Source of the DNA: Anagrus nilaparvatae | Lineage: Eukaryota > Arthropoda > Insecta > Hymenoptera > Mymaridae | Direction of reading: 5' to 3' | DNA: 64,000 bases | Assembly: GCA_022575985.1 (NCBI GenBank) | Contig: JAKSXM010000237.1 | Coordinates: 948,501-1,012,500, forward strand | Part shown: positions 1-11,878 of the stretch, piece by piece | Numbering within the stretch: position 1 is the first letter of the stretch | Layout: each line of letters begins with the position of its first letter | Translations under genes and position numbers: made by a program | Notes under the pieces: generated by a model | Databases searched by the model: none | What the model saw: the letters and a program-made list of their open reading frames with translations, nothing else | Told to the model about the DNA's origin: nothing

Positions 1-349
1 CTGGTCAATTTGAAAAATTCAAATCACTAAAAATGTAACCAGAAGTGGCCAAAATAAAGAAAAAAAAATTTTCGGGTAGTCCAGGTATAAAGGAAACTTT
101 TACCTAATTATATGTATATATAAAAAGTTCCTCAGTTTTGAGATAATAAAGCCTTTTCAAAATCCTAAAAATAAAAAATCTTAAAAAAACCAACTTTCGA
201 GCATAAGAAATTTTCGGTCAAAATTAATATTTACATAAAATTCCGATGAAAACGTCAACCCAAGACCTTAAATATGATATTGAAAAAAATTTTTTTTTTT
301 AATTTTTTGGTCTGTCGTTCTTACCTGGACCTAAACATATATATGTATG
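1..349. other. AT-rich flank, no gene seen
   Basis: No open frame or recognisable motif is visible. The stretch is A/T rich with homopolymer runs and ends where the inverted repeat beginning near 350 starts. Confidence 0.5.
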
Positions 350-1820
350 TATTATATGGGTTATTATTTCTCAACTGTATATAAAGTGTATGGGTGGATC
401 GGTAAATCAACCCTAAACCAATTTCGTTCAAAAATATAACTAAAAATAGTAAATTTCCCAAATTTTTAGCACTCTAGATCCGATCCTCTCTTTTTGACAA
501 CTGTATAAACTTTTTTCATTTTTTTAAAACTGCGCATGCGCGAGAAAATCTAAATTTACGCTTTAGGCGACCTTGACTTTGGGCTTTAATATCTCCGTAG
601 CAGAAAAAAAGTTTTCTACCTAACTGGTCTCAAAAAACTTCATTTCTTATGTACTTTTGATGCATCAAAACATTTTTTCGGGATTTTCACTTTTCAACGC
701 GCTATATTCAAAAAAACGATTTTTAAAAAATTCAAAAAAATAATTGCTTTATTTTATCCCTTTGAAATTTTAAAAATGGCCTCAGACTAAAAAATGTATA
801 AAAGCTTGGTATTTTTTAATGATAAGTATATTTTAGACAACATTTTACATAATTGTATATTTATAAACCCATTTATTAACTCATTTACGCCCAAGCGGTC
901 GTAAACGGAAAATAATTTCAAAAAAATAGATTCCCTTATAGATAGAGGCTTTTTGACTGTGTGCTTATAGTAAAATTTCATGCTCTTACCGAATCTGAAG
1001 TCAAATTTTACTTACAACCCTTTAAGTGCCCCAAAAATAGGGGTAATGAGGGTGAAAAAGGGGCTATAATAAAAATGACGGAAAAATCAATAAAAAATAA
1101 AAAAATGATACCGAAAAACATTTAAATTTACTTTTTTATGTAAAAAACTTTTAGGTTTATGGGAAATTTAACTGAATTTCAACCCTTATATTGCAAGTAG
1201 GGGTAGTTTTTCCCTAAAATTTCAAATATTGTTTGTTTTAGCTAATCGGTTCTAATAGGTAAATATTACTCCTAATTCTATATTTTGAATTTGTTTTAAG
1301 CTAAAACGCTTCTGTGAGTATTAAAATAGGGGTTGTCGGGGCTAAATAGAATAAATTGCTTTGAGTATTTATCGTGGATAGCTTTTATGCCCTTAAAAAT
1401 TACCGTTAAAAGGTAAATAGGGGTGGTTTTTAAAAAATACAAGTATATCTATTTTTTTCTTTCAAATTGGCCCATATAGGAACATTTTATTGCTGAATTC
1501 AAAGCTTTGATTCTGATAGTATCAATCAAAAACCTTTTGTTAGCATATCAATAGAGGTGAAGGGGGTGAAATGGGACACATAAAGTGTAAGCACAAAATG
1601 ATATAAGCACAAAATGATACAAAGCTATTCTATATGCTCCATTTTATTTTAATGCTCACAGAGGCGTTTTAGCTTAAAACAAATTCAAAATATTGAATAA
1701 GGAGTAAAATTTATCTATTACAACCGATTTGGAGCTAAAACAAACAATATTTGAAATTTTTGGGAAAAACTACCCCTACTTGCAATATAAGGGTTGAAAT
1801 TCAATTAAATTTTCCATATA

Positions 1821-2637
1821 CAGGCATCCCTCGTTATCCGCGGGGGATACGTTCCTAAAAAGTACCGCGGATAACAAAACCGCGGATAATAAGACCTTAC
1901 TCTTATGGGAAAATAGGGGTTACGTTCGTAGAAGTTCAAATGGTATAAAAATTAATTTTTTTTTTTATAAAAATGATTTTAAGACTAAAAGTACGTAACT
2001 TTATTTCAAAAAATACAAAATTTCAATGAAATTAAGTTCAGGATTAATTTTTCTGATAAAAAAAGGCGTTCATCCGCGACTGTTTTGCTCGTCTTAAAAC
2101 ATCCTTATATAACTCTTCATAAATTTCTACTGCGTTTTCACAACTATGTTTATAACTCAAACTCCTTGTCATTATCGGATCATAATTCATTGCCAAATCA
2201 AAGGCAGTTTATAAGGAATTTATGATTTGTAAAATGGCTTTTCGTTGAGAGAAATATTTGGTTCGGTTACTGGCACTTTTTTCACCATTATCAATCAAAT
2301 CTAAAATTTTGAGTTTATCCGCGATATTCATGACGCTCCTTGCGCAAGATGGTGTTTTCCTTTATTGAGGAGCCATTATAATTACGAAATACAATTTTGT
2401 TTTATAAAATTGAAAATAAAAATGAAAAAAATATATGTAGGTTAGGAAAAAATGATAAATATTCTCGAAAATCTGAACATTGTCACACTGAAACAAAATA
2501 CTTCTTGACGTTTTTTTTAAATTAAAACCGCGGATAACAAGAATTTTCCCGCGTAAAACAAGGGATTGGATATTTTGGTCCTACCGCGGATACGGTGAAT
2601 CGCGGATAATAAAACCGCGGATAACGAGGGATCCCTG
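1821..2637 (-). mobile_element. Tigger/pogo-type DNA element A
   Basis: Ends CAGGCATCCCTCGTTATC and the near-perfect complement finishing GATAACGAGGGATCCCTG form terminal inverted repeats, with TA on each side (1819-1820 and 2638-2639). Removing the element restores the palindrome arm of the host MITE, so the insertion is later than the MITE. TIRs starting CAG with TA target sites and a CENP-B/psq-type HTH remnant inside place it in the Tigger/pogo group. At 817 bp it is too short for a full transposase (usually more than 400 residues). Confidence 0.8.
2050..2376 (-). pseudogene. Tigger-derived short ORF remnant (HTH start plus C-terminal tail)
   Basis: Reading the minus strand from an ATG at 2376 gives a broken frame starting MAPQ. 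It then reads KLKILDLIDNGEKSAS, which resembles the first helices of the Tigger/CENP-B N-terminal HTH. After a stop comes a segment reading NYDPIMTRS and YEELYKDVLRRAKQ, ending QSRMNAFF. The same order of pieces occurs in the intact ORF at 58411-58884 (MAPRQ, MKILKILENKEKVAS, NFDPIMTRS, YEELYKDMLRRSKQ, QKSVLDYF). The DDE catalytic domain is absent in both. Stops show that this copy is dead. The ending fits the PIP-box pattern QxxMxxFF. Confidence 0.65.
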
Positions 2638-3552
2638 TACCTAAAAGTTTTTTGCATAAAAAAGTATATATAAATGTTTTTCGGTATCATTTTTTATTTT
2701 TTTATTGATTTTTCCGTCATTTTTATTTTAGCCCCTTTTTCACCCTCATTACCCCTATTTTTGGGGCACTTAAAGGGTTGTAAGTAAAATTTGACTTCAG
2801 ATTCGGTAAGAGCATGAAATTTTACTATAAGCACACAGTCAAAAAGCCTCTATCTATAAGGGAATCTATTTTTTTAAAATTATTTTCCGTTTACGACCGC
2901 TTGGGCGTAAATGAGTTAATAAATGGGTTTATAAATATACAATTATGTAAAATGTTGTCTAAAATATACTTATCATTAAAAAATACCAAGCTTTTATACA
3001 TTTTTTAGTCTGAGGCCATTTTTAAAATTTCAAAGGGATAAAATAAAGCAATTATTTTTTTGAATTTTTTAAAAATCGTTTTTTTGAATATAGCGCGTTG
3101 AAAAGTGAAAATCCTAAAAAAATGTTTTGATGCATCAAAAGTACATAAGAAATGAAGTTTTTTGAGACCTATTAGGTAGAAAACTTTTTTTCTGCTACGG
3201 AGATATTAAATCCCAAAGTCAAGGTTAACTAAAGTAAATTAAAAAAATTTTTTGACCCCAGAATCGGATTCAACGGAAAATTTCCTATGGGGCCCTAGAA
3301 GGAAATATTTTTTTATCAAAAAATAAGCGTTTACGATAAAAAATAAGAAAAACATGCTTACTTAAAAATTTAATCTGACCAAAAATGAAAAAAGTTTATA
3401 CAGCTGTCAAAAAGAGAGTATCGAATCTAGAGGGCTAAAAATTTGGGAAATTTACCATTTTTAGTTATATTTTTGAACGAAATTGGTTTGGGGTTGATTT
3501 GCCGACCCACCCATACACTTTATATACAGTTGAGAAATAATAACCCATATAA

Positions 3553-3660
3553 TATATATAATATATTATATAATATTATATAATATATATAATATAATAT
3601 AATATAATATAATATAATATATTATATAATATTTGTATATATTATATAATATGTACATAC
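3553..3660. repeat. (TA/ATA)n low-complexity tract
   Basis: About 100 bp consisting only of A and T in TAATATA-type repeats, between the outer palindrome and the next MITE. Confidence 0.85.
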
Positions 3661-3665
3661 ATATA

Positions 3666-3933
3666 CAGCGTATTTCTGAATACGTAGTACATCAGGAAGG
3701 TTAGGTAAAATATATAGTTAAGAAAATAATGTCGGTATAATATAAGTCTAAGTACGTTAAGTTATACCGACATTTCTTAACTAAATAAATGAATGGAAAA
3801 TAGAATAAAAAAACTTTGTTAAGAAAATAATGTCGGTATAACATAACTCCAAGTACGTTATATTATACCGACATTTCTTAACTATATATTTTACCTAACC
3901 TTCCTGATGTACCACGTATTCAGAAATACCCTG
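3666..3933. mobile_element. TA-flanked MITE with two internal hairpins
   Basis: The 268 bp element starts CAGCGTATTTCTGAATACG and ends with the near-complement finishing CAGAAATACCCTG, with TA on both sides (3664-3665 and 3934-3935). This suits a Tc1/mariner/pogo-type MITE. It holds two tandem copies (about 3716-3783 and 3815-3885) of a hairpin unit beginning GTTAAGAAAATAATGTCGG and closing with CCGACATTTCTTAAC. No coding capacity. Confidence 0.75.
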
Positions 3934-4234
3934 TATATGCTTACGTTAGTATATATGTATATACTCATGCATAAGTAATATATAAATATGGGTATATTCA
4001 TTACTTTTCATAGAAAAATGAGCGCACGAATATAACATATTGGGATTAAAATTGTAGATGTAGCTTTGGTTTATAAAAAAATCGACTAGTCAATTTGAAT
4101 CTATGTAAAAAAATACACGTTTAAAACACGATGAGTAATTTTTACTCTATTTTATTATAGTGCACAACCCACTTATAATATTTTTTAATGCGCGTGCATT
4201 AATATTTACTGCGTGATGCACAGTAATATATCTA
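3934..4234. other. AT-rich spacer, no gene seen
   Basis: A short stretch between two MITEs with no open frame or repeat that I recognise. Confidence 0.5.
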
Positions 4235-4396
4235 TTGGCAAAAAAAACTACCACCGTAAAATGACAAAATCGGCGCTGATGTACAAAAATGGCGACGTCA
4301 AGCGGTGTAATGGCGCAGTCAAGCGGTTTATTCGATATAGGAAAAAATTAGTTCTTTAACAAACCACTTGCGGCGTTTGGATATTTTTTTTGCCAA
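4235..4396. mobile_element. Small TA-flanked MITE
   Basis: Ends TTGGCAAAAAAAA and TTTTTTTTGCCAA form short terminal inverted repeats with TA immediately outside (4233-4234 and 4397-4398). The interior has two GGCG-containing segments but no ORF. The short TIR makes this less secure than the neighbouring MITE. Confidence 0.45.
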
Positions 4397-4399
4397 TAT

Positions 4400-6678
4400 A
4401 TTATATTATTTTTGCGTACTACAATAAAATAAATAAAAATTAGTTATCGTTTTTTCTCAATGTATGGTGCCAAGTTGTGACCTCTAGGAGATCCAAAAAT
4501 ACTTTAACCCATTATTGAAATTGCGCTATTTCTTTTTTATTTAATTTAATTATTTTCAGTTAGTCGCATTTTTTAATTTTGGTAAAAGCTTCAACTTTTA
4601 TTAAAAAAATTTGTAGCTACTTCAATCAAGGCAAATTTTTTTTGCAACAATAAATGTTAGGTGACAATGCAAAAAAATACGATTTTTAAATTAATGCCAA
4701 ATATGAGAATTCTTACTCAATTTATTCTGGTTATTTGCTAAATCTTGTGCTACTTAAGACATTTTAAATTGCGACCTATAAAAATAAAATTTACTTATTT
4801 TATCCAGAGATCCGAGGATTAGGGTGAATAAAAAGTGCTTGAAATTAGCTTTTCCAGAAGTATGTTGTTGTACACATGATACTAAGTTAATATGAGATGT
4901 TTTGGCTCATTTGATGAGGTTTTAGAGGTCAGTCAAGTCGCTAGTAGATTTTTCAATTTTGAAAAACGAAGGTCGACAGATGTACAACATTTTTTTAAAG
5001 GGATTTAAATATTCCTAGGAGCACGTTTTTGTAATTGCTGGTTTCAAAAATCATGTTTCCAGAACACAAAAATGAGTTTCACACTACTAAATTTACAAAA
5101 ACCTACTTTTTAGAAGGTGGTTTATGCTACTTTTTTGCCAAAAATAAGTTTTTCACTCAAAATAATCTTCCATTTGTTAATAAAAATGTAAAATCGTTTT
5201 TTATTTTTTATGTCTTAAAACCCATAATTGACATTATCTGTTAATGTGGCAAACACACAAGGGTTACAATCAGGATAATACCGGAATATAACCACCCCTG
5301 GCTTGGCAAATAAATAATTTAATAAATAAAAGATTTTTTTTAAGCATTCAGCTTTAGATTAGGTCACATAAGTAAAAAAAATAATTTTAAACCCCTAGAA
5401 ACGAAAAATACCTTAAAAAATGTTTAGCACTCCTAAAAGTTTGAAAACGACCGGTCTTACAGGCACAGCTTCTTAAGGGTGTTAAACATATTTTTAGGGT
5501 TAATTTTCACTCCAGGGGTTTCGAAACTATTTTCTTGTTACTAAAATTATCTAATCTAAAACTACAAGTTCAAGATAACTAAGAAAAAACCTAACCTATC
5601 CTTTGCGTTGGTTTTAGAATGTCTAAAACTGCAGGAACTGCAAATATTCAAAAAATATTTAAAAAATAAATAAGCCGTGGTCGCATGGTTATTCTGGAAA
5701 AATATTAAAAGGAAAAACTAATATCACTTATTTCTCCTGTGTCATACCGTCGGTATTTTTCTTATGCTCAACTGAAGATATCATTGATTCCGTTCATATT
5801 TCGAAGAGTTTAGTACCTGTAAAACTACTGCAATATGCAAAAAGTTTGTTTCTTCAAGTGGTCATCAATTCAGCTTCATCTAATTCGCCTGTATAAATTT
5901 TTAATACAAAATACATTATATGGCCTTTTTGAAAATACATAAGAACGGATGGAAGGAAAAATCGTGCATATAAATTTTAGGAGTTGTTTGTTGGAAATAA
6001 AAGAAATTTCTAATTTTGAGCCATTTTTATCACGTTAGGAAATGGATTAATGCAATATATTGCATTACAGCAATTTCAAAATGCCAAAAACCTGGAATTT
6101 CCGAAGAATGACCAAACTAAAAGCCACGTATCTGTGGATCAAATAACCCGTTTTTTTTTAAATCTTTTAGGTCGAATTTAAAATATCTTGAGTAGCACAA
6201 ACTTTTTCGACTATATGTAATTGTGTAAGAATTTCTGGATTTTTGGACCTGCTAGAGGCTATATCTAGCCCCCATATGGCTTAGAGGGCTAAGAATTTGA
6301 ATTTTGCAGTTTCTTATCACCTAAAACAACATATAAAATTTTGAACCCCGTTAGTGACAAGCATGCGACTACTATTGTATGAAAATTAATGGATAAACCC
6401 ATATATATGTATATTTTTATTTATAAATTCATAAAGCAATACGGAAATAATTTAGTTAGAGTATTAAGCTATTTTTACCTTGAGAAGTTCCTGCTAAATC
6501 AGATGTTTGTAGACCATGACCAATTCCTGAAAATGTTACTGAAATTAATTTCTAATTTTTTATGAACCAAAATAATTTAATTTGAGTAATTTAAGTTTTA
6601 ATAGGTACGGAAATATTTTTATTTTTTTACTATAACTAGACTATAGAATTATAATCTCTCCTTATAACTTTATTAATA
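4400..6678. other. 2.3 kb AT-rich region without recognisable gene
   Basis: The only open frame of note (5035-5244, 69 codons) has no recognisable motif and begins in low-complexity sequence. I see no splice-bounded exon, TIR pair or array here. It may be old, diverged transposon sequence. Confidence 0.5.
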
Positions 6679-7868
6679 TACCCTGCCAACTAGCTGGCAC
6701 TAAGGTTTCTCAAACAATCAGCTTAATGTTTCAATATGCCACAGATATCACCGATTACTAGCATGCAACCATACATACACTTCTATTAACTTTTAAAAAT
6801 TTTTTTTAATGATCAAAAATTTTGGAACAAATTTTCAAAAATTTAATTATCAGATTCGAGATATCGAGTAAAAACCATATTTTCAAATAAAAGTACTTTC
6901 TTGGAACTAAATGAACATTACTGATTACACCCAAAAAATAAAATAATATTGCAGTTTAAAAATTTTTTTTGTTTTTTTAATTTTGAGAAAAATATTTTGA
7001 AAAAATTCGGTATCAGATCCAAAAAATTACTATAAACGAACTTTCTAAAACTAATACTCTCATAGAAATAAATTAGGTACTACGTCCAAAGAGAAAAAAA
7101 ATTTGGTGTTTTTTGTATTTTTTTGTTACGAAAATTTTGGAAAAAAAATTAAAAAAATATTAACTATCAGATTCAAGATATCGAGTAAAAATAATACTTT
7201 CAAAATACTTTCAAATATAAGTACTTTCATGGAAATAAATGAGATGGTTTTGAAATACCACCGGTTACAATATTTTCAGATATTAATACTTTATTGGAAT
7301 TAAATGAAGTATTGCACTAAAAAAAAAAAAATGCAGTTATTTTAATTTTTTTTTTTTTATTTTGAGAAAAAAATTTTAAAAAAATTCGATATCAAATTCA
7401 AAAAATTACTATAAACGAACTTTCTAAAACTCTAGTACTCTCATAGAAATAAATTAACGTCAAAAAAAAAAAAATTGGTGTTTTTTGTATTTTTTTGTGA
7501 CGAAAATTTTGGGAAAAAAATTTTTGAATACAAATCAGGTTCGAGATATCGAGTAAAAATCATGCTTTCGAATATAAGTACTTTCATGGAAATAAATTAA
7601 GTATTACATCCAAATTAAAAGAAAAAAAAAGTACCTCGAGATTTTATGGTAAAAAAATTTTTGAAAAAAAAATTAGGGTTTAATTCCATAATGTTTGTGT
7701 AATATCACCGATTACACACACATATACACACACACATGCACACACACACACATACAGAATTTTTTTAAAACCGGTTTTTTAGCTTTCTGAGGTCTCAAAA
7801 CGTGCTTATATGCCAAAAAATCAAAAACCAAAATTTTACCCATCACAATGGTTCCTCATTAAGGAACC
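6679..7868 (+). mobile_element. Hairpin-ended element, left copy
   Basis: It begins TACCCTGCCAACTAGCTGG and ends with the hairpin GGTTCCTCATTAAGGAACC at 7850-7868. The interior is imperfect repeats of roughly 150-190 bp (marks: GATATCGAGTAAAAA, AGTACTTTCATGGAA, ACGTCCAAA) followed by a CA-rich microsatellite at 7715-7755. The two ends are unlike each other. A single copy at 23277-26407 has the same order of start, repeats, CA tract and hairpin, which fixes the limits. No ORF supports a protein. Confidence 0.65.
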
Positions 7869-8219
7869 AAAAATATCTAAGAAATATAGGTTTTAACTTT
7901 TAAAGAAAATAGAAAATTTTAATATTAAATTTGTTTTTAATTGTATTAAAATTAATTTTTATTGCAATTAATTTTTTTTTTTTTTTAATTTATCGACAAT
8001 TTAATTTAATATGATTCATTTAACAATTATGCCCAGTTCTGGTCATTAAAAAAGATAAAAAAAGAAAATTTTAAATTTATCAACAAGCATTTAGATTGGT
8101 CTTTATACTGTTCACAAGATGGCGGCCCCCATAAAACCCATCAAGTTTTATATAATAGATAAGTTATTTTAAATATAATAGTCTTAGTGAAAAAATAACA
8201 AGCATATTTATTGAATTTT
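7869..8219. other. Unique centre between two inverted hairpin-ended copies
   Basis: These 351 bp lie between the terminal hairpins of two head-to-head copies. They are AT-rich apart from CACAAGATGGCGGCCCCC near 8110, a YY1-like box. No ORF. Confidence 0.5.
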
Positions 8220-10532
8220 GGTTCCTCAATGAGGAACCATTGTGATGGGTAAAATTTTGGTTTTTCTTTTTGGAGTTAGTACCTGATTTATTTCTATGAG
8301 AGTACTAGACTTTTAGAAAGTTCGTTTATAGTAATTTTTTAAATTTGATACCGAATTTTTTCAAAATTTTTTTTTTTAAATTAAAAAAACAAAAAAATTA
8401 AAAAAACTGCATTTTTTTTTCAGTGCAATACTTCATTTAATTTCATTAAAGTACTAATATCTGAAAATATTGTAACCGGTGATATTTCAAAACAATTTTG
8501 GAATTAAGACCTCCTAATTTTTTTTTCAAAAATTTTTTCATAAAAAATCTCTAAACAATTTTTTTTTTTTCAAATTTGGATGTAATACCTCATTTATTTC
8601 CATAAAAGTACTTATATTTGAAAGTATGATTTTTACTCGATATCTTGAATCTGATAATTAATTTTTTGAAAATTTTTTTCTCCAAAATTTTCGTAACAAA
8701 AAAAATACAAAAAACACCAAATTTTTTTTCTCTTAGGACGTAGTACCTAATTTATTTCTATGTGAGTACTAGTTTTAGAAAGTTCGTTTATAGTAATTTT
8801 TTGGATCTGATACCGAATTTTTTCAAAATATTTTTCTCAAAATTAAAAAAACAAAAAAAAATTTAAAACTGCATTATTTTTTTTTTGTCTCTAACAAAAA
8901 AAACCACGTAGTTATACTCGGGAGTTTATAACTCCCTAAATAAGGGAGTTTACTCCCTAAAACAGAGAGTTAACTCCCTAAAACAGGGAGTTAACTGTTT
9001 GAATCAGGGAGTTAACTCCCTGAAATTTCTGATATCTCCTGGAATAGCTTCGGGATGAAAATGAACCGTACGAGGGAAAGCTGATATCCTGAAGGCGTAA
9101 TTTTTAATTTTTCAACAATTTTCCGATTTTCCAAGATGGCGGACGAAAAACATCAAAATAGAAATTTTCAACATTACCTGGGGGTTTTCGAGGTCAAAAA
9201 CACTTTTTCATTTATGAAATTTTTCATTTTTTTGCCCCAGCATATTTTTCAATTTTCCAAGATGGCGGAACAAAAAATATGAAAAAAGGAACTTTCTACA
9301 TTACCTGGAGATTCTCGAGGTCGAGAAAAACGTTTTTATTGACAAAAAATTAAATTTTTTCGCCCCAGCATATTTTCCGGTTTTCCAAGATGGCGGACGA
9401 AAAATATTTCAGAATAAGCTTTTTACATTACCTAGGGGTTTTCGAGGTTGAGAAAAACGTTTTCATTGACAAAAATTTTAATTTTTTCGCCCCAGCATAT
9501 TTTCCGGTTTTCCAAGATGGCGTAACAAAAAACATTAAAAGTAGAAATATCTATATTACCTGGGGGCTATTGAGGTCGAGAAAATCGTTTTTATTAATGA
9601 AATTTTTCTTATTTTGGCCCCAGCATATTTTCCGGTTTTCCAAGATGGCGGACGAAAAAACATTTCAGAATAAGCTTTTACATAACCTGGGGGTTTCCGA
9701 GGTTGAGAAATACGTTTTCATTGAAAAACCCCAGGTAATGTAAAAAGCTTATTCTGAAATGTTTTTTGTTCCGCCATCTTGGAAAACCGGAAAATATGCT
9801 TGGGCGAAAAAATTAAAATTTTTGTCAATGAAAACGTTTTTCCCAACCTCGAGAATCTCCAGGTAATGTAGAAAGTTCCTTTTTTCATATTTTTTGTTCC
9901 GCCATCTCGAAAAATTGAAAAATATGATGCGGCAAAAAAATGAAAAATTTCATCAATGAAAAAGTTTTTTTGACCTCGAAAACCCCCAGGTAATGTTAAA
10001 AATTTCTATTTTGATGTTTTTCGTCCGCCATCTTGGAAAATCGGAAAATTGTTGAAAAATTAAAAATTACGCCTCCAGGATATCAGCTTTCCCTCGTACG
10101 GTTCATTTTCATCCCGAAGCTATTCCAGGAGATATCAGAAATTTTAGGGAGTTAACTCCCTGATTCAAAGAGTTATCTCCCTGTTTTAGGGAGTTAACTC
10201 TCTGTTTTAGGGAGTAAACTCCCTGATTTAGGGAGTTATAAACTTCCTGAGCCAGGGAGTATAACTACGTGATTTTTTTTGTTAGAGGTGTAATACTTCA
10301 TTTAGTTCCATGAAAGTACTTATATTTGAAAATATGGTTTATACTCGATATCTCGAACCTGATAATTAATTTTTTGAAAATTTGTTCTAAAATTTTTGAT
10401 CAATAAAAAAAACTTTAAAAGTTAATAGAAATGTATGTATGGTTGCATGCTTGTAATCGGTGATATCTGTGGCATATTGAAACATTAAGCTCATTGTTTG
10501 AGGAACCTTAGTGCCAGCTAGTTGACAGGGTA
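8220..10532 (-). mobile_element. Hairpin-ended element, right (inverted) copy, split by a foldback element
   Basis: Reading the minus strand, it begins near 10532 with TACCCTGTCAACTAGCTGG and ends at the hairpin GGTTCCTCAATGAGGAACC (8220-8238). Excluding the insertion at 8889-10287, it is about 0.9 kb against 1.19 kb for the left copy. It carries the same 150-190 bp interior repeats in inverted order. Confidence 0.65.
8889..10287. mobile_element. Foldback element with tandem-repeat arms (short version)
   Basis: Ends CTCTAACAAAAAAAACCACG and its complement finishing GTTAGAG bound a palindrome centred near 9730. Each arm has, from outside in: short units containing GGGAGTTAACTCCC, a block reading GATATCTCC then CTTCGGGATGAAAATG, then about four units of roughly 125 bp, most with CCAAGATGGCGG. 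Its plan matches the larger element at 11879-16215 (CTC start, A-run, short palindromic subrepeats, the GATATCCTGGAGG block, CCAAGATGGCGG units). No transposase. The target duplication is unclear. Confidence 0.75.
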
Positions 10533-10770
10533 TTTTATTACATTATTGGTTATTTATTTTAATAGTTTTATTTTTACAAGCTTTTTTAATATTAAATTTA
10601 TATATGCGACTGGCAGCATGCATTAGATAAAAGATCTAAATTAATTTTTTTCACACAGTAATAAATAATTAACAAAATATTACTACCGTTTATTTAAGTG
10701 TAGTTAAATTTTATTATTTTATTATATTTTATTTTAAGTGTAAACTTTTTAAGTAAACTTACTACAATTT
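10533..10770. other. AT-rich spacer
   Basis: No gene, repeat or motif recognised. Confidence 0.5.
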
Positions 10771-11614
10771 GATATCCTCCGTTTATTCCAATGAGCCTTC
10801 TGGACTTAGAAGCGTAGGGCTCAATGTTATAAAATAGGGGTTTTTTCGAAATCTTCCATTAACGCTGTAAACTTGCAAATTAACCAAAATACTTCCATTT
10901 GGTCTTTTTTTTTATATAAGTACCATATTTTAATTCCCGGCAGCCAAAATGCTCTATTATCTATTCTCTCATCGCTGTAGTCAATAAACCAAATGCCCAT
11001 TTTGGACCCAAATGACGAATTTGTAAGTTGTTGCCAAAATTGTAATTTTCAATAAAAATAGGTATTTTAGAAGTTTAGTCTTAAAAATTTTGTATTAGTA
11101 AGTTTAGAAAAATCCTTTACTCACTCTTTTTTGTTACTCATTTAGCAGATATGATAATTTAAAGATAGAGTCTCAATATAAAGTTTTTAAAAAAATCATA
11201 TTTTATCACTAACTTTGTGCAATAATATTTCGGAAACATCTAAAGCTAAAAGAACGAGTAAGAAACTTTTGGAAACTTGGAACTTGTACAAAATTTTTGA
11301 GACCTACAAGACCTATTTTTATTGAAAATCGCAATTTTGGCAGCAATTTAAAAATAGGTCATTTGGGACCAAAAATGGGCATTTGGTTTATTGACTATAG
11401 TTATGAGAGAATCAGTGATGGAACATTACGGCTGCCGGAAATTAAAAGATGGTACTTATATGAAAAAAATGAGACCAACTGGAAGTATTTTGGTTAATTT
11501 ACAAGGTTACAGCGTTAATGGAAAATTTAGAAAAAAACCTATTTTATAACATTGAGCCCTGCGTTCCTAAGCCCAGAAGACGAATTCGAATAAACAGAGA
11601 ATATCTTTGGTGTT
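10771..11614. mobile_element. Palindromic MITE related to the hAT-type element at 50446
   Basis: The block from 10771 (GATATCCTCCGTTTATTC) to about 11040 returns inverted at about 11320-11614. Its inner segments (AATTAACCAAAATACTTCC, GTAGTCAATAAACCAAATG, GCCAAAATTGTAATTTTC) are diverged versions of the interior of 50446-51491, so the two share a family. Exact ends and target duplication are not resolved. The ORFs within it are shadows of the repeat. Confidence 0.6.
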
Positions 11615-11878
11615 TTTTCAACATACTAAATTCATTCATAACTATAGATTGTAATTTGGTGACCCAAATATTCCAGTATCCTCTTTTTAGTTACTATTTC
11701 ATTATTATTGCTGAATATAGACGCAGGTATAGTATACTTATAATATTAAAAACGGAAAATAAAGGTTAATATTGTATATTACAAACGTAAATGAACTCTT
11801 AGAGCTTTATTTAGTCGTATCTGGCTAGAAAAAAAATAAATTTTTGTTACTACACTTGTAGTAATGTTACTGTAATTG
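11615..11878. other. AT-rich spacer
   Basis: No supported gene. It separates the palindromic MITE from the 4.3 kb foldback element. Confidence 0.5.

Larger units (their letters stand above)
880..2915. mobile_element. piggyBac-type palindromic MITE, split by a Tigger-type element
   Basis: The element is bounded by TTAA at 876-879 and 2916-2919. Its ends read CTCATTTACGCCC and the reverse complement, matching the CCCATTTACGCCC ends of a second copy at 62840-63818. TTAA target duplications with C-rich termini ending in CGCCC are typical of piggyBac superfamily MITEs. The element is nearly a complete palindrome: the block at 1010-1320 is inverted at 1640-1820 and 2640-2780. No transposase is present, so it is non-autonomous. 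Confidence 0.75.
350..3552. repeat. Large nested palindrome (outer inverted arms)
   Basis: Positions 350-875 reappear as reverse complement at 2920-3552, with the right arm about 100 bp longer because of extra sequence near 3220-3380. Inside the outer arms sits a piggyBac-type palindromic element (880-2915), and inside that a Tigger-type element (1821-2637). The arms match well enough that a 195 bp stretch (787-981 and 2814-3008) translates to the same 64 residues on opposite strands. Such matching means recent inverted duplication, gene conversion, or possibly an assembly artefact. Confidence 0.85.

Noticed and set aside
787..3008. Pair of identical 64-codon ORFs on opposite strands
   Set aside because: A direct consequence of the inverted arms of the palindrome; no motif.
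5035..5244. 69-codon ORF in the 4.4-6.7 kb region
   Set aside because: No motif, AT-rich chance frame, no splice or poly(A) context.
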